Shown here piece by piece: positions 15,276 through 25,300 of a stretch of DNA of 64,000 nucleotides. The notes under the pieces were generated by a model that ran no database searches, was not told where the DNA came from, and was given only the letters and a program-made list of their open reading frames with translations. A program made the translations under genes and the position numbers. The stretch's first letter is position 1. The number at the start of each line of letters is the position of its first letter. The stretch is from positions 37,563-101,562 of the forward strand of contig SZWC01003899.1 of the NCBI GenBank assembly GCA_023375785.1. The letters run 5' to 3'. This DNA is from Penium margaritaceum. Taxonomy: Eukaryota > Streptophyta > Zygnematophyceae > Desmidiales > Peniaceae.

Positions 15276-16637
15276 ATTGACCACATGAAGTGGAATTCTT
15301 TGGTCATGGTCAGTGACACATGCATACTTTGGTTGGTCAATGTTCATTGTAGCCACACTCTTCCACTACATATTGAAGGTATTTGTACCTGCTAGTCAAT
15401 AACTAGTATTAGAAAACCATTATCTTCCACCCTGACCATTTGTGACTCGTGTTATGAGTTGTCAATGTTTACCACACTTAGTGAAATCATTTGGTCATGG
15501 TCATTGACATATGCCTACTTTGGTTGGTCATCGTGCATGGTATCCACACCGTGCCACAACCTATTGAAGCACCTTGGTGTTGCTATTTGATACTTGGTGT
15601 TCCCAAACCATTGTCTCCCCCTCTGACCATTTGTGACTCGTAGTATGAGTTGTCAACGTTGACCACACCCAGCGGATTTCTTTGGTCAAAGGCAGTAGAT
15701 ATGCCTACTTTGGTCGGTCATTGTGCATGGTAGCCACATCGTGCTGCTACTGACTGAAGGTCGTTGGACTTGCTAGTTGAGAACTGATATTCCCATAGCA
15801 TAGTTTCCTCCCCTGACCTTTTGTGACTCGTGTTATGGTTGGTGAATGTTGACCACCCATATTGAAATTCTCTGGTCATGATCAGTGACATATGCCTAGT
15901 TTGGTTGTTTGGTGTGCATATTAGCCACACCGTGCCACTACGTATTGAAGTTTTTTTCCCTCTCTAGTGGATGCATAGGGTTCCCAAACCATTGTCTCTT
16001 CCTCTGACCATTTGCGACTCGTGTTATGAGTTGTAAATATTGACCATACATAGTGGACTTCTTCGGTCATAGTCAATGACGTATGCATCGTTTGGTTGGT
16101 CACTGTGTATGCTAGCCATATCGTGCCACTTCTTGTTGAAGGTCTTTGTACTTGCTAGTTGATAACTAGTCTTCCCAACCCATTGTGTCCCCCTCTGACC
16201 ATTTGTGACTTGTGTCATGCGTTTTCAACGTTGACCACACACTGTGAAATTCTTTTGGCCATGATTAGTGACATGTGCCTACTTTGGTTTGTCACTAATA
16301 ATGTTTACCACGCCGTGTCACTACGTATCATAGGTCTCTATGCTTTCTAGTTGATAGCTAGTGTTCCCAAACCATTGTTACCCCCCTCTGAATATCTGTG
16401 ACTCGTGTTGTGAGTTGTCAACATTGACCACATGAAGTGAAATTCTTTGGTCATGGTCAGTGACATGCATACGTTGGTTGGTCACTGTGCATTACAGCCA
16501 CACTTTGCCACTGCATATTGAAGGTATTTGTACTTGCTAGTCGATAACTAGTATTTTAGAAACCATTATCTTCCACTCTGACCATTTTTGACTCGTGTTA
16601 TGAGTTGTCAAAGTTTACCACACATGGTGACATTCTT

Positions 16638-16642
16638 TGGTC
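16638..16642. repeat. 5-bp target duplication, left copy (copia-1)
   Basis: TGGTC, repeated at 22354-22358. Fusing the flanks after removing one copy restores an intact D monomer and an HOR of 1127 bp. Confidence 0.95.
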
Positions 16643-17372
16643 TGTTGACATGGTGTGCCCCTTGCCATGAGTGCCGTTGATCGTACTCCCTGGTTCGACC
16701 ACTGAGGAGTAGTCGAACACCTGATCTGACTTTAGATTTAGATTACTTGGATTTTTCCATGCAGGATCGAGCTTTGAATCGCTCGATTTGAGTGAGTATT
16801 CAGAAAGTTAGCCTAGCCCGAAAATCGGATGTTGGGCGTGTGGAATCTGGCACCCGCCGTAGGTGGCGGGATAATCCACCGCCAGTGATCCTAGTTCGTC
16901 TCCAATGAGGTCCAGAGGCACATGGGCCATGAAGGAATGAATGTGGATGGTCCCCTGGACCAAGGCATGCCCCTCCCCACGTTGGGATGACAGCAAGGGC
17001 GCTTCGACAGGCCACCGTCGAAGCGCCTCCCGTCGCTACCGTTCGTGGGCATGGTGGGCGGCTCGGCTCCACCAAGGGTTGCTTCGACAGCCATAGCAGG
17101 GGCTCTACTGCTCCGATTTGGGCGTGCTTGGATGCGTTGGAAAGCTGAGATCACAGGCTATAAGAATCTGATGTAATCTCACTATGCAAGGCAACAAAAA
17201 CTTGTTTCGATTCAGATCTACTGAATGCGACGTGTTCTGCCCACTCACATCCGTGATCCTTGTGCTCCACACTCTTCACCATTGGTGTCCATTGGCTGTC
17301 CAAACCTTGGTAGCGTGAACCAGTGAGAGGTAGGCATCCTTCAGGGTGCCTCCACACCTACTAGAGCCAACA
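16643..17372 (+). repeat. Copia-1 5' LTR
   Basis: 730 bp, TG...CA ends with short terminal inversion (TGTTG/CAACA). It contains strong dyads: 16693-16703 with 16708-16718 (one mismatch here, perfect in the 3' LTR) and a perfect 10-bp pair, 16999-17008 with 17017-17026. TATAAG at 17159-17164 is a possible TATA element, placed plausibly before an R region, but this rests on motif alone. Confidence 0.95.
17159..17164 (+). promoter_or_regulatory. Candidate TATA element in copia-1 LTR
   Basis: TATAAG lies about 210 bp before the LTR end and is conserved in the 3' LTR. Motif evidence only. Confidence 0.3.
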
Positions 17373-17374
17373 AA

Positions 17375-17389
17375 GGGTTATGGGCCCAC
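17375..17389 (+). other. Primer-binding site, anticodon arm of initiator tRNA-Met (half-tRNA type)
   Basis: GGGTTATGGGCCCAC begins two bases after the 5' LTR. It is the complement of the anticodon stem-loop I recall for plant initiator tRNA-Met (GUGGGCCCAUAACCC), not of the tRNA 3' end. Drosophila copia and yeast Ty5 are known to prime from such internal tRNA fragments. Use of a cleaved half-tRNA is inferred from this match. Confidence 0.75.
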
Positions 17390-17439
17390 GTGCCTAGACG
17401 GACCCTAGCTCTTCAAGCTTCACGCTACCGCCGCGCGCC

Positions 17440-18207
17440 ATGGCAACGACCGAGCAAGAGAGCATCGGCGCCTTCTCCAAGTTTGATGGAAACGGCTTCC
17501 CCTTGTGGAGGCGGCAGTTTGAGGTCTACCTCGATGACAAGGGTCTGCTTGAGCTGGTCAACGATGAAGAAACTGCGCCTCCGGATACCGCGATGCCGGA
17601 GGAAGTGGACAAGTACAATAACCGCAACAAGAAGGCGCTTGCATTGTTGGTGTTAGCGCTTGCACCGCCGCAGCGCGCACTGATTCAAGGATGCACGGAG
17701 GCCGCGGAGGCCTGGAAGAAACTCTGCACCATCTACCAGTCCACCAACCTTGCTAACCAGCTCTTTGTCTTCAAGAGGCTCGTCACCCTCCGAGCCAACG
17801 AAGACGACAACATCATGGAGATCCTGCAGCAGATTGAGTCTCTTACTGCCGAGTGCGTAGCCACTGGATGGAAGGTTGACCCTCAGCTGCAAGCCATGAT
17901 CCTCCTTCTGGCCTTGCCAGACAGTTGGAGTCCCATGATCAGCGTCGTAGGCGGCTGGTCCACCGATGAGCTGAAGTACCCGAAGGTGGCTGAGTACGTC
18001 CGCAATGAATGGATGCGGCGTGGTGGGAGAGAGAGTGGGGCAACATCAAGTTCCGCCTATGCAGTCCGCCCTCAAGTAGGAGGGGGAGGCCAGAAGGTGA
18101 AGGGTGCTAACCAGGGCACCAAGAGAGGTGACAACAAAGGGGAGTGCTACAACTGTAGCAAACAGGGCCACTATGCACGCAACTGCCCCAACAAGAAGTC
18201 GGACTAG
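17440..18207 (+). CDS. gag: Copia-1 Gag (capsid/nucleocapsid), 255 aa
   Basis: Structural protein of the retrotransposon particle. The N-terminal two thirds match the copia-type Gag fold: an FDG-x-F-x-LW-like opening (FDGNGFPLWRRQFEVYL), then LWKKL/Y-like and LxxL helices ending in a segment that reads like LLALPDSW. A CCHC zinc knuckle, C-x2-C-x4-H-x4-C, lies at residues 236-249 (CYNCSKQGHYARNC) and should bind element RNA. The start is the first ATG of the long frame in a favourable GCCATGG context, 67 bp after the LTR. The ORF ends at TAG 18205-18207. Pol follows in the same frame 33 bp later, so the two may be one polyprotein broken by one stop or joined by readthrough. Confidence 0.93.
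   Translation: MATTEQESIGAFSKFDGNGFPLWRRQFEVYLDDKGLLELVNDEETAPPDTAMPEEVDKYNNRNKKALALLVLALAPPQRALIQGCTEAAEAWKKLCTIYQSTNLANQLFVFKRLVTLRANEDDNIMEILQQIESLTAECVATGWKVDPQLQAMILLLALPDSWSPMISVVGGWSTDELKYPKVAEYVRNEWMRRGGRESGATSSSAYAVRPQVGGGGQKVKGANQGTKRGDNKGECYNCSKQGHYARNCPNKKSD
18205..18207 (+). other. In-frame amber codon between gag and pol
   Basis: TAG is the only stop between 17440 and 21567 in this frame. The next bases are CCTGGGAAGGG, a G-rich stretch without the CAR-YYA readthrough context. It may be a nonsense mutation (one step from CAG) or a regulated Gag/Pol ratio device. Confidence 0.85.
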
Positions 18208-18240
18208 CCTGGGAAGGGCGGGAAGAAGGACACCCAAGCC

Positions 18241-21200
18241 ATGATTGCCAGGGAGTCTACCGACTTGACAGATCCGGAAGTCACTGTGATCGACTCCGGA
18301 TCAGGCTGCCACACACAATGCAACCGGGCGGCATTCGTCACCTATGGCACCACCGAGCGGCGCATGACAGTGGCCAATGGCAAAACAGAGTTGGCCGCGG
18401 GCGAAGGCAATGTTCGAATTGAGTCGGTGGTGAACGGGAAAGTCATTCCGTGCACCATTTACGACGTGCTCCACATGCCCAACTTTGGGGTAAATCTGCT
18501 GTCAGTGAGCCGCCTTACCGACAAGGGGCTCGAGGTACTCTTCAACAAGAAGGAGGCCATCATCCGGAAGGAGGGAGATGGCGAGGTGATTGCGCGTGGT
18601 AAGAGGGAGGAGGACCTCTATCTTCTTCGCACCAAGGTCCTTGCCGATGCGGTAAGGACTGACGCCGTCAACCTCGTGACAAAGGATGAAGGAAATCTGG
18701 ACCTATGGCACCGCCGCCTATGTCACATCGCTCCCTCAACTGTGAGGGACATGGCGAAGAAGGAAGTGGTGCACGGCCTTGAGGTCAAGGGCCTGGATGC
18801 AGCCAAGAATGCCGTGTGCGAGCCATGCGTGGTGGGCAAGGCGACACGGCAGCCGTTTGACGGAAAAGGGACGCGTGCATCGACGAAGTTGGAGGTGGTG
18901 CATACGGATGTGTGCGGACCGTTCGAGCCCTCCATTGGTGGGGCTCGCTACTTCGTCACCTTCATCGACGACCACAGCCGCAAGCTCTGCCTCTACATCA
19001 TCAAGAGGAAGAGCGATGTCTTGTCATGCATGCAGGAATTCGTGGCGGCTGTGGAGCGGCAAAAAGAGTTGAAGGTGAAGGCATTCCGGAGCGACAACGG
19101 TGGCGAGTACGAGGGCTGCTCGGCGTGGATGAAGAGCAACCGGATCGCGTGGCAGAAAACTATGCCACACTCTCCGCAGCAGAACGGCGTTGCCGAGAGG
19201 GTGAACCGCACCATCCTCAACATGGTCCGGTCCATGTTGAGCGATGCTGGCCTCGCGCAGCGGTACTGGGGCGAGGCGGCACGGACAGCGGCGTACATCA
19301 TGAACCTGATGGCGACGAAGCCGCTAAAGGACGCGGAGTCCAAGGTGTGGAAGACGCCACAAGAAGTGTGGAGCGGGAGGAAGCCAGCTGTGGCACACCT
19401 CCGCACGTTTGGTTGCGTTGCACATGCTATTGTGCAGGCACGGGAGGGGCGGGGCAAGCTGGACCCGCGGACTCGCCGGTGCATCTTCGTCGGGTACGAG
19501 AGCGGAAGCAAGGCTTATCGGCTCTTTGACCCACGGAGGCAGCGGATCGTGAAGAGTCACGATGTCACGTTTGACGAGGAGAGTCGTTGGACGGACAAGG
19601 ACGCGGGTCTCTCCAAGCGTGGGGAGTGGCTGCCACTCCTCGAGGGGGAGACGCCGGAGGACGCAAAAGAGGGTGACGTCCAAGCGGCTCCAACCGGCGA
19701 CAACCATCCGGGGGATGGGGGAGCGGCTGATTTGCTTTCAGCCGAGTCAGACGATGATTGCAAAGCGCCGGTAGCAGTGGAGCTGAACGAGGAGGCGGGG
19801 AGCGAGCCCGCATCTCCACAGTCCCCAAGAGAGGGGGAGCAGGTCAGCGGTGCAAGTGGGGCCGCGAGAGGGCAGCAGCAGCAGCAGCAGCCTCAACAAC
19901 AGCAGCCCCGGCAAAGCGGACGCACAAGAAGGACGGCAAAACGATACGATGTCGCACAGGGCACCTGGACTGGGTTTGCTCGAGCATTCTTTGCGCAAGA
20001 GGAGCCCGAGACCGTCAAGGAGGCATTGCAGCAGAACGATGGGGCTGAGTGGGAAGGAGCCATAAAATCTGAGCTCGCCTCCCACGAAGAGAACGGCACT
20101 TGGCAGCTGATTGACAGACCGGAGGGTGCGAAAATCATCGGCTCCAAGTGGATCTTCAAGACGAAGCTCACTAAGGAGGGGAAGGTGGAGCGGTACAAGG
20201 CACGGCTGGTGGCGAAGGGGTACGCCCAGCGAAAGGGAGAACACTACGACGAAACCTTCGCACCGGTGGCGAAGTTTGCCTCGATCCGTTCCATCCTCTC
20301 AGTGGCGGCGGCGCGCGACTACGAAGTCCACCAAATGGACGTGAAAACCGTGTTTCTCAATGGCGACCTGGACAAGGAGATCCTTATGGAGGTGCCTGAG
20401 GGGGTGGACGCGCCGCCGGGGAAGGTGTGCCGGCTTCGCAAGGTGCTCTACGGGCTGAAGCAAGCGCCACTCATGTGGTACCTGAAAATGGACGGCTTCA
20501 TGGCCGAGCTTGGCTTCAAGCGCTGCGAGGTGGATCACAGCGTGTACGTGCGAAGGCAGCCGGGGTTGCACCAGATTGTGGTCCTCTACGTGGATGACCT
20601 CATCCTAGTGTCATCGGACATGGAGGAGTTGGTGAAACTGAAGCGGCAGCTGGGCAGTCGGTTCAAAATGACCGACATGGGCGAGCTCGAGTACTACCTC
20701 GGCGTCGCCATCAAGAGGGACCGCAAAGCACGCATGCTGGAGATGGGGCAGGCAAAGTACGTGCAAGAGGTGCTCCGCCGCTACAACATGGAGGAGTGCA
20801 ACTCCATCGGCACACCCATGACCACCACATGTGAGCTAAGCTCGAGCATGGGCCCGAATACGGATGAGGAGAAGGAGGAGATGGCAGGAGTGCCATACCA
20901 GTCTGCGGTGGGGAGCATCATGTATGCTATGGTGGCGATGCGGTCCGACCTGGCCTTTGCGGAGGGCCAAGTAAGCTGCTACGTTGCTGACCCCGGGCCG
21001 TTGCATTGGCAAGCGGTGAAGCGGATCCTCCGCTATCTCAAGGCGACAAAACAGTTGCGGCTCGTGTTTGGAGGGGGAGCGCGTGATGACTCCCTCGAGT
21101 TGGTCGGCTACTCCGATGCCGACTGGGCTGGTGATGTGGATGACAGAAAATCAATGTCGGGGTACGTGTTTGTGCTTGGTGGTGCAGCAGTTTCATGGGC

Positions 21201-21570
21201 AAGCAGGAAGCAGGACTGCGTGGCGCTGTCCAGCACTGAAGCGGAGTACATTGCGCTCGCGGAAGCCGCAAAGGAGGCGGTGTGGCTGCGTCGGCTGCTA
21301 AAGGAGATCGGCGTGCCGCAAAGGAAGCCGACAATACTCAATGTGGACAACATGAGTGCCATCAGTCTGACCCAGAACCCGGTGCTGCACAGGAGGACCA
21401 AGCACATCGAGATCCGTCATCACTACACGCGGGACTTGGTGGCAAAGGGAGATGCGGCTGTTGTGCATTGTGGGACCAAGCGCATGCTCGCCGATGCCAT
21501 GACCAAGGCACAGCCCATGGACAGGCACGACGCAAGCTGCATGGAGCTTGGTCTGCGCTGTGAAGTTTAA
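18241..21570 (+). CDS. pol: Copia-1 Pol: protease, integrase, reverse transcriptase, RNase H (1109 aa)
   Basis: Enzymatic polyprotein of a Ty1/copia element. Aspartic protease: D18-S19-G20, followed by a typical LHMPNFGVNLLSV segment. Integrase: HHCC-type zinc finger (WHRRLCH near 160, CEPC near 193), core acidic residues D223 (HTDVCGP), D285 (RSDNGGEY) and E319 (GVAER), with 33 residues between the last two against the usual 35. A linker with polyglutamine at about 541-555 separates it from reverse transcriptase, with D700 (MDVKT) and the YVDD box at 783-786. RNase H has D959, E1000 and D1036. All catalytic residues are present and no frameshift is seen. The ATG at 18241 is the first after the TAG; if read through, the true Pol begins in Gag. 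Ends at TAA, 43 bp before the polypurine tract. Confidence 0.96.
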   Translation: MIARESTDLTDPEVTVIDSGSGCHTQCNRAAFVTYGTTERRMTVANGKTELAAGEGNVRIESVVNGKVIPCTIYDVLHMPNFGVNLLSVSRLTDKGLEVLFNKKEAIIRKEGDGEVIARGKREEDLYLLRTKVLADAVRTDAVNLVTKDEGNLDLWHRRLCHIAPSTVRDMAKKEVVHGLEVKGLDAAKNAVCEPCVVGKATRQPFDGKGTRASTKLEVVHTDVCGPFEPSIGGARYFVTFIDDHSRKLCLYIIKRKSDVLSCMQEFVAAVERQKELKVKAFRSDNGGEYEGCSAWMKSNRIAWQKTMPHSPQQNGVAERVNRTILNMVRSMLSDAGLAQRYWGEAARTAAYIMNLMATKPLKDAESKVWKTPQEVWSGRKPAVAHLRTFGCVAHAIVQAREGRGKLDPRTRRCIFVGYESGSKAYRLFDPRRQRIVKSHDVTFDEESRWTDKDAGLSKRGEWLPLLEGETPEDAKEGDVQAAPTGDNHPGDGGAADLLSAESDDDCKAPVAVELNEEAGSEPASPQSPREGEQVSGASGAARGQQQQQQPQQQQPRQSGRTRRTAKRYDVAQGTWTGFARAFFAQEEPETVKEALQQNDGAEWEGAIKSELASHEENGTWQLIDRPEGAKIIGSKWIFKTKLTKEGKVERYKARLVAKGYAQRKGEHYDETFAPVAKFASIRSILSVAAARDYEVHQMDVKTVFLNGDLDKEILMEVPEGVDAPPGKVCRLRKVLYGLKQAPLMWYLKMDGFMAELGFKRCEVDHSVYVRRQPGLHQIVVLYVDDLILVSSDMEELVKLKRQLGSRFKMTDMGELEYYLGVAIKRDRKARMLEMGQAKYVQEVLRRYNMEECNSIGTPMTTTCELSSSMGPNTDEEKEEMAGVPYQSAVGSIMYAMVAMRSDLAFAEGQVSCYVADPGPLHWQAVKRILRYLKATKQLRLVFGGGARDDSLELVGYSDADWAGDVDDRKSMSGYVFVLGGAAVSWASRKQDCVALSSTEAEYIALAEAAKEAVWLRRLLKEIGVPQRKPTILNVDNMSAISLTQNPVLHRRTKHIEIRHHYTRDLVAKGDAAVVHCGTKRMLADAMTKAQPMDRHDASCMELGLRCEV

Positions 21571-21612
21571 AATGCTACAGGTTCCAAGGACAGGGCATCA
21601 AGGCTGCGGTGC

Positions 21613-21623
21613 AAGGGGGAGAT
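21613..21623 (+). other. Copia-1 polypurine tract
   Basis: AAGGGGGAGAT-like purine run lies directly before the 3' LTR at the usual position for plus-strand priming. Confidence 0.85.
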
Positions 21624-22353
21624 TGTTGACATGGTGTGCCCCTTGCCATGAGTGCCGTTGATCGTACTCCCTGGTTCGACCACTGAGGAGTGGTCGAACA
21701 CCTGATCTGACTTTAGATTTAGATTTCTTGGATTTTTCCATGCAGGATCGAGCTTTGAATCGCTCGATTTGAGTGAGTATTCAGAAAGGTAGCCTAGCCC
21801 GAAAATCGGGTGTTGGGCGTGTGGAATCTGGCACCCGCCTTAGGTGGCGGGATAATCCACCGCCAGTGATCCTAGTTCGTCTCCAATGAGCTCCAGAGGC
21901 ACATGGGCCATGAAAGAATGAATGTGGATGGTCCCCTGGACCAAGGCATGCCCCTCCCCACGTTGGGATGACAGGAAGGGCGCTTCGACAGGCCACCGTC
22001 GAAGCGCCTCCCGTCGCTCCCGTTCGTGGGCATGGTGGGCGGCTCGGCTCTACCAAGGGTTACTTCGACGGCCATAGCAGGGGCTCTACTGCTCCGATTT
22101 GGGCGTGCTTGGATGCGTTGGAAAGCTAAGATCACAGGCTATAAGAATCTGATGTAATCTCACTATGCAAAGTAAAGAAAACGTGTTTCGATTCAGATCT
22201 ACTGAATGCGACGTGTTCTGCCCACTCACATCCGTGATCCTTGTGCTCCACACTCTTCACCATTGGTGTCCATTGGCTGTCCAAACTTTGGTAGCGTGAA
22301 CCAGTGAGAGCTAGGCATCCTTCAGGGTGCCTCCACACCTACTTGAGCCAACA
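21624..22353 (+). repeat. Copia-1 3' LTR
   Basis: 730 bp, same length as the 5' LTR, with about 20 substitutions and no length change by eye. The hairpin 21674-21684/21689-21699 (GTTCGACCACT, loop GAGG) is perfect here; a second perfect 10-bp stem is 21980-21989/21998-22007. A CCCGCC/GGCGGG stem lies near 21834. Confidence 0.95.
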
Positions 22354-22358
22354 TGGTC
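22354..22358. repeat. 5-bp target duplication, right copy (copia-1)
   Basis: TGGTC, identical to 16638-16642, then the D monomer resumes. Confidence 0.95.
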
Positions 22359-25300
22359 ATGGTCAGTGACACATGGTTGGTCATCGTGCATGGTATCCAC
22401 ACCGTGCCACAGCGTACTTAAGGTCATTGTGCTTGCTAGTTGATACTTGGTGTTCCCAAACAATTGTTTCCCCCTCTGACTATTTGTGACACGTATTATG
22501 AGTTGTCGACGTTGACCATACACAGCGGATTTCTTTGTACAAAGGCAGTACATATGCCTACTTTGGTCGGTCATTGTGCATGGTAGCCACACCTTGCTAC
22601 TACTGACTGAAATTCGTTGTACTTGCTAGTTGATAACTGATATTCTTGGACCATTGCTTCCCCCTCTGACCGTTTTTGACTCGTGTTATGGTTGGTGAAC
22701 GTTGACCACCCATATTGAATTTCTTTGGTCATGGTCAGTGACATATGCCTAGTTTGGCTGTTTGATGTGCATAGTAGCCACACTGTGCCACTACGTCTTG
22801 AAGTTATTTGTCCTTTCTAGTCCATGCATAGGGTTCCCAAAGAATTGTCTCTCCCTCTGACCATTCGTGACCTGTGTTATGAGTTGTCAATGTTGACCAC
22901 ACATAGTGGACTTCTTCCGTCATAGTCAGTGACGTATTCATCCTTTGGTTGGTCATTCTGCACGCTAGCCACACCGTGCCACTACTTGTTGAAGTTCTTC
23001 ATACTTGCTAGTTGATAACTAGTGTTCCCAACACATTGTCTCCCCCTCTGACCATTTTTATGACTCGTGTGATGAGTTGTCAACGTTGACCACCCATATT
23101 GAAATTCTTTGGTCATGGTTGGTGACATATGCCTAGTTTGGTTTGTCACTTTACGTGGTTACCACGCCGTGTCACTACGCATTGAAGGTCTTTGTGCTTT
23201 CTAGTTGATAGCTAGTGTTCCCAAACCATTGTTACCCCCCTCTGACTATCAGTGACTCGTGTTGTGAGTTGTCAACGCTGACCACATGAAGTGCAATTCG
23301 TTGGTCAATCTCAGTAACATATACATACTTTGGTTGATCATTGCGCATGGTGGCCACGCAGTGCCACTACATATTGAGGGTAGTTGTACTTGCTATTCGA
23401 TAACTAGTATTCACAAACCATTACCTTCCACCCTGACCATTTGTGACTCGTGTTATGAGTTGTCAACGTTTACCACACTAAGTGACATTATTTGGTCATG
23501 GTCAGTGACATATGCCTACTTTGGTTGGTCATCGTGCATGGTATGCATACCGTGCCACAACTTATTGAAGGTCCTTGTGCTTGCTAGTTGATGCCTGGTG
23601 TTCCCAAACCATTGTCTCCCCCTTTGACCATTTGTTACTCATATTATGAGTTGTCAACCCTGACCACACACAGCGGATTTGTTTTGTCAAAGGTAGTACA
23701 TATGCCTACTTTGGTCGGTCATTGTGCATTGTAGCCAGACCGTGCTTATACTGATTTAAGGTCGCTGCACTTGCTAGTTGAGAACTGATATTCACAGACC
23801 ATTGTTTTCCCCTCTGACCGTTTGTGACTCGTGTTATGGTTGGTAAATTTTGACCACCCATATTGAAAATCTTTGGTCATGGTCAGTGACATATGCCTAC
23901 TTTGGTTGTTTGGCGTGCATAGTAGCCACACCGTGCCACTACATATTGAAGTTGTTTGTCCTTTCTAGTCAATACATAGGGTTCCCACACCATTGTCTCT
24001 CCCTCTGACCATTTGTGACTCGTGTTATGAGTTGTCAATGTGGACCATACACAGTGGACTTCTTCGGTCATAGTCAGTCACGTGTGCATCCTTTGGTTGG
24101 CCACTGTGCACGCTAGCCACACCGTGCCACTATTTGTTGAAAACCTTTCTACTTGCTAGTTGATAACTAGTTTTCCCAACCCATGGTTTCCCCCACTGAC
24201 CATTTGTGACTCGTGTTATGAGTTTTCAACGTTGACCACACACAGTGAAATCCGTTTGGTCATGGTTAGTGACATATGCCTACTTTGATTTGTCCTTGTA
24301 CATGGTTACCATGCCGTGTCACTACGTATTGAAGGTCTTCGTGCTTTCTAGTTGATAGCTAGTGTTCCCAAACCGTTGTTAGCCCCTCTGAATATCTGTG
24401 ACTCGTGTTGTGAGTTGTCAACATTGACCACATGAAGCAAAATTCTTTGGTCATTGTCAGTGACATATGCATGCTTTGGTTGGTCACTGTGCATTGTAGC
24501 CACACTGTGCCACTACATATTGAAGGTATTTGTACTTGCTAGTTGATAACTAGTGTTTAGAAACCATTATCTTCCACCCTGACCATTTGTGACTCGTGTT
24601 ATGAGATGTCATAGTTTACCACACTTAGTGACACTATTATGTCATGGTCATTGACATATGCCTACTCTGGCTGGTCATCGTGCATGGTATCCACACCGTG
24701 CCACAACGTATTGAACCGCCTTGTTCTTGCTATTTGATACTTGGTGTTCCCAAACCATTGTTTCTCCCTCTGACCATTTGTGACTCGTGTTATGAGTTGT
24801 CAACGTTGACCAAACACAGCGGATTTATTTGGTCAAAGGAAGTACATATGCCTACTTTGGTCGGTCATTGTGCATGGTAGCCACACCGTGCTACTATTGA
24901 ATGAATGTCGTTGTATTTGCTAGTTGATAACTGATATTCCCATAGCATAGTTTCCTCCCCTGACCTTTTGTGACTCATGTTATGGTTGGTCAACGTTGAC
25001 CACCCATATTGAAATTCTCTGGTCAAGATCAGTGACATATGCCTAGTTTGGTTGTTTGGTGTGCATATCAGCCACACTGTGCCACTACGTATTGAAGCTC
25101 TTTGCCCTTTCTAGTCGATGCATAGGATTCCCAAACCATTGTCTCTCCCTCTAACCATTTGGGACTCGTGTTATGAGTTGTAAATGTTGACCACACATAG
25201 TCGACATCTTCGGTCAAAGTCAGTGACGTATGCATCCTTTTGTTGGTCGCTGTGTACGCTAGCCATACCGTGCCACTGCTTGTTGACGGTCTTTGTACTT

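Larger units (their letters stand above)
1..16642. repeat. Satellite array block 1 (hexameric higher-order repeat)
   Basis: Head-to-tail ~191-bp monomers, each opening with a TGACCATTTGTGACTCG-like segment and containing TTGGTCATGGTCAGTGAC and AGCCACACCGTGCCACTAC-like cores. Six types recur in fixed order A-B-C-D-E-F. F monomers start at about 873, 2024, 3169, 4306, 5452, 7052, 8199, 9337, 10467, 11602, 12748, 13893, 15035 and 15824. The spacings are 1130-1151 bp, except 1600 (contains the MITE) and 789 (A and B lost). Monomers of the same type in different HORs are far more alike than neighbouring types, which defines a homogenised HOR. No credible gene lies in it: the short open frames on both strands recur once per HOR because the DNA repeats. 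The block starts inside a B monomer at the window edge and ends in a D monomer at copia-1. Confidence 0.97.
16643..22353 (+). mobile_element. Copia-1: complete Ty1/copia LTR retrotransposon, 5711 bp
   Basis: Two equal 730-bp LTRs (TGTTGACATGG ... CCAACA) flank an internal region with a primer-binding site, gag, pol and a polypurine tract, inside a perfect 5-bp target duplication. The order protease-integrase-reverse transcriptase-RNase H places it in Ty1/copia (Pseudoviridae-type). Comparing the LTRs by eye gives about 20 differences in 730 bp, roughly 97% identity, so the insertion is not brand new. Coding is nonetheless open apart from one TAG between gag and pol. It is GC-rich against the AT-richer satellite, as expected for an incoming element. 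Integration into satellite is shown directly by the duplicated TGGTC. Confidence 0.97.

Noticed and set aside
19870-19915. CAG/CAA microsatellite as an independent repeat locus
   Set aside because: It is the in-frame polyglutamine linker between integrase and RT of copia-1.
18993-20244. Several minus- and plus-strand ORFs of 100-205 codons overlapping copia-1 pol
   Set aside because: They lie opposite or out of frame with a fully explained Pol ORF in GC-rich sequence.
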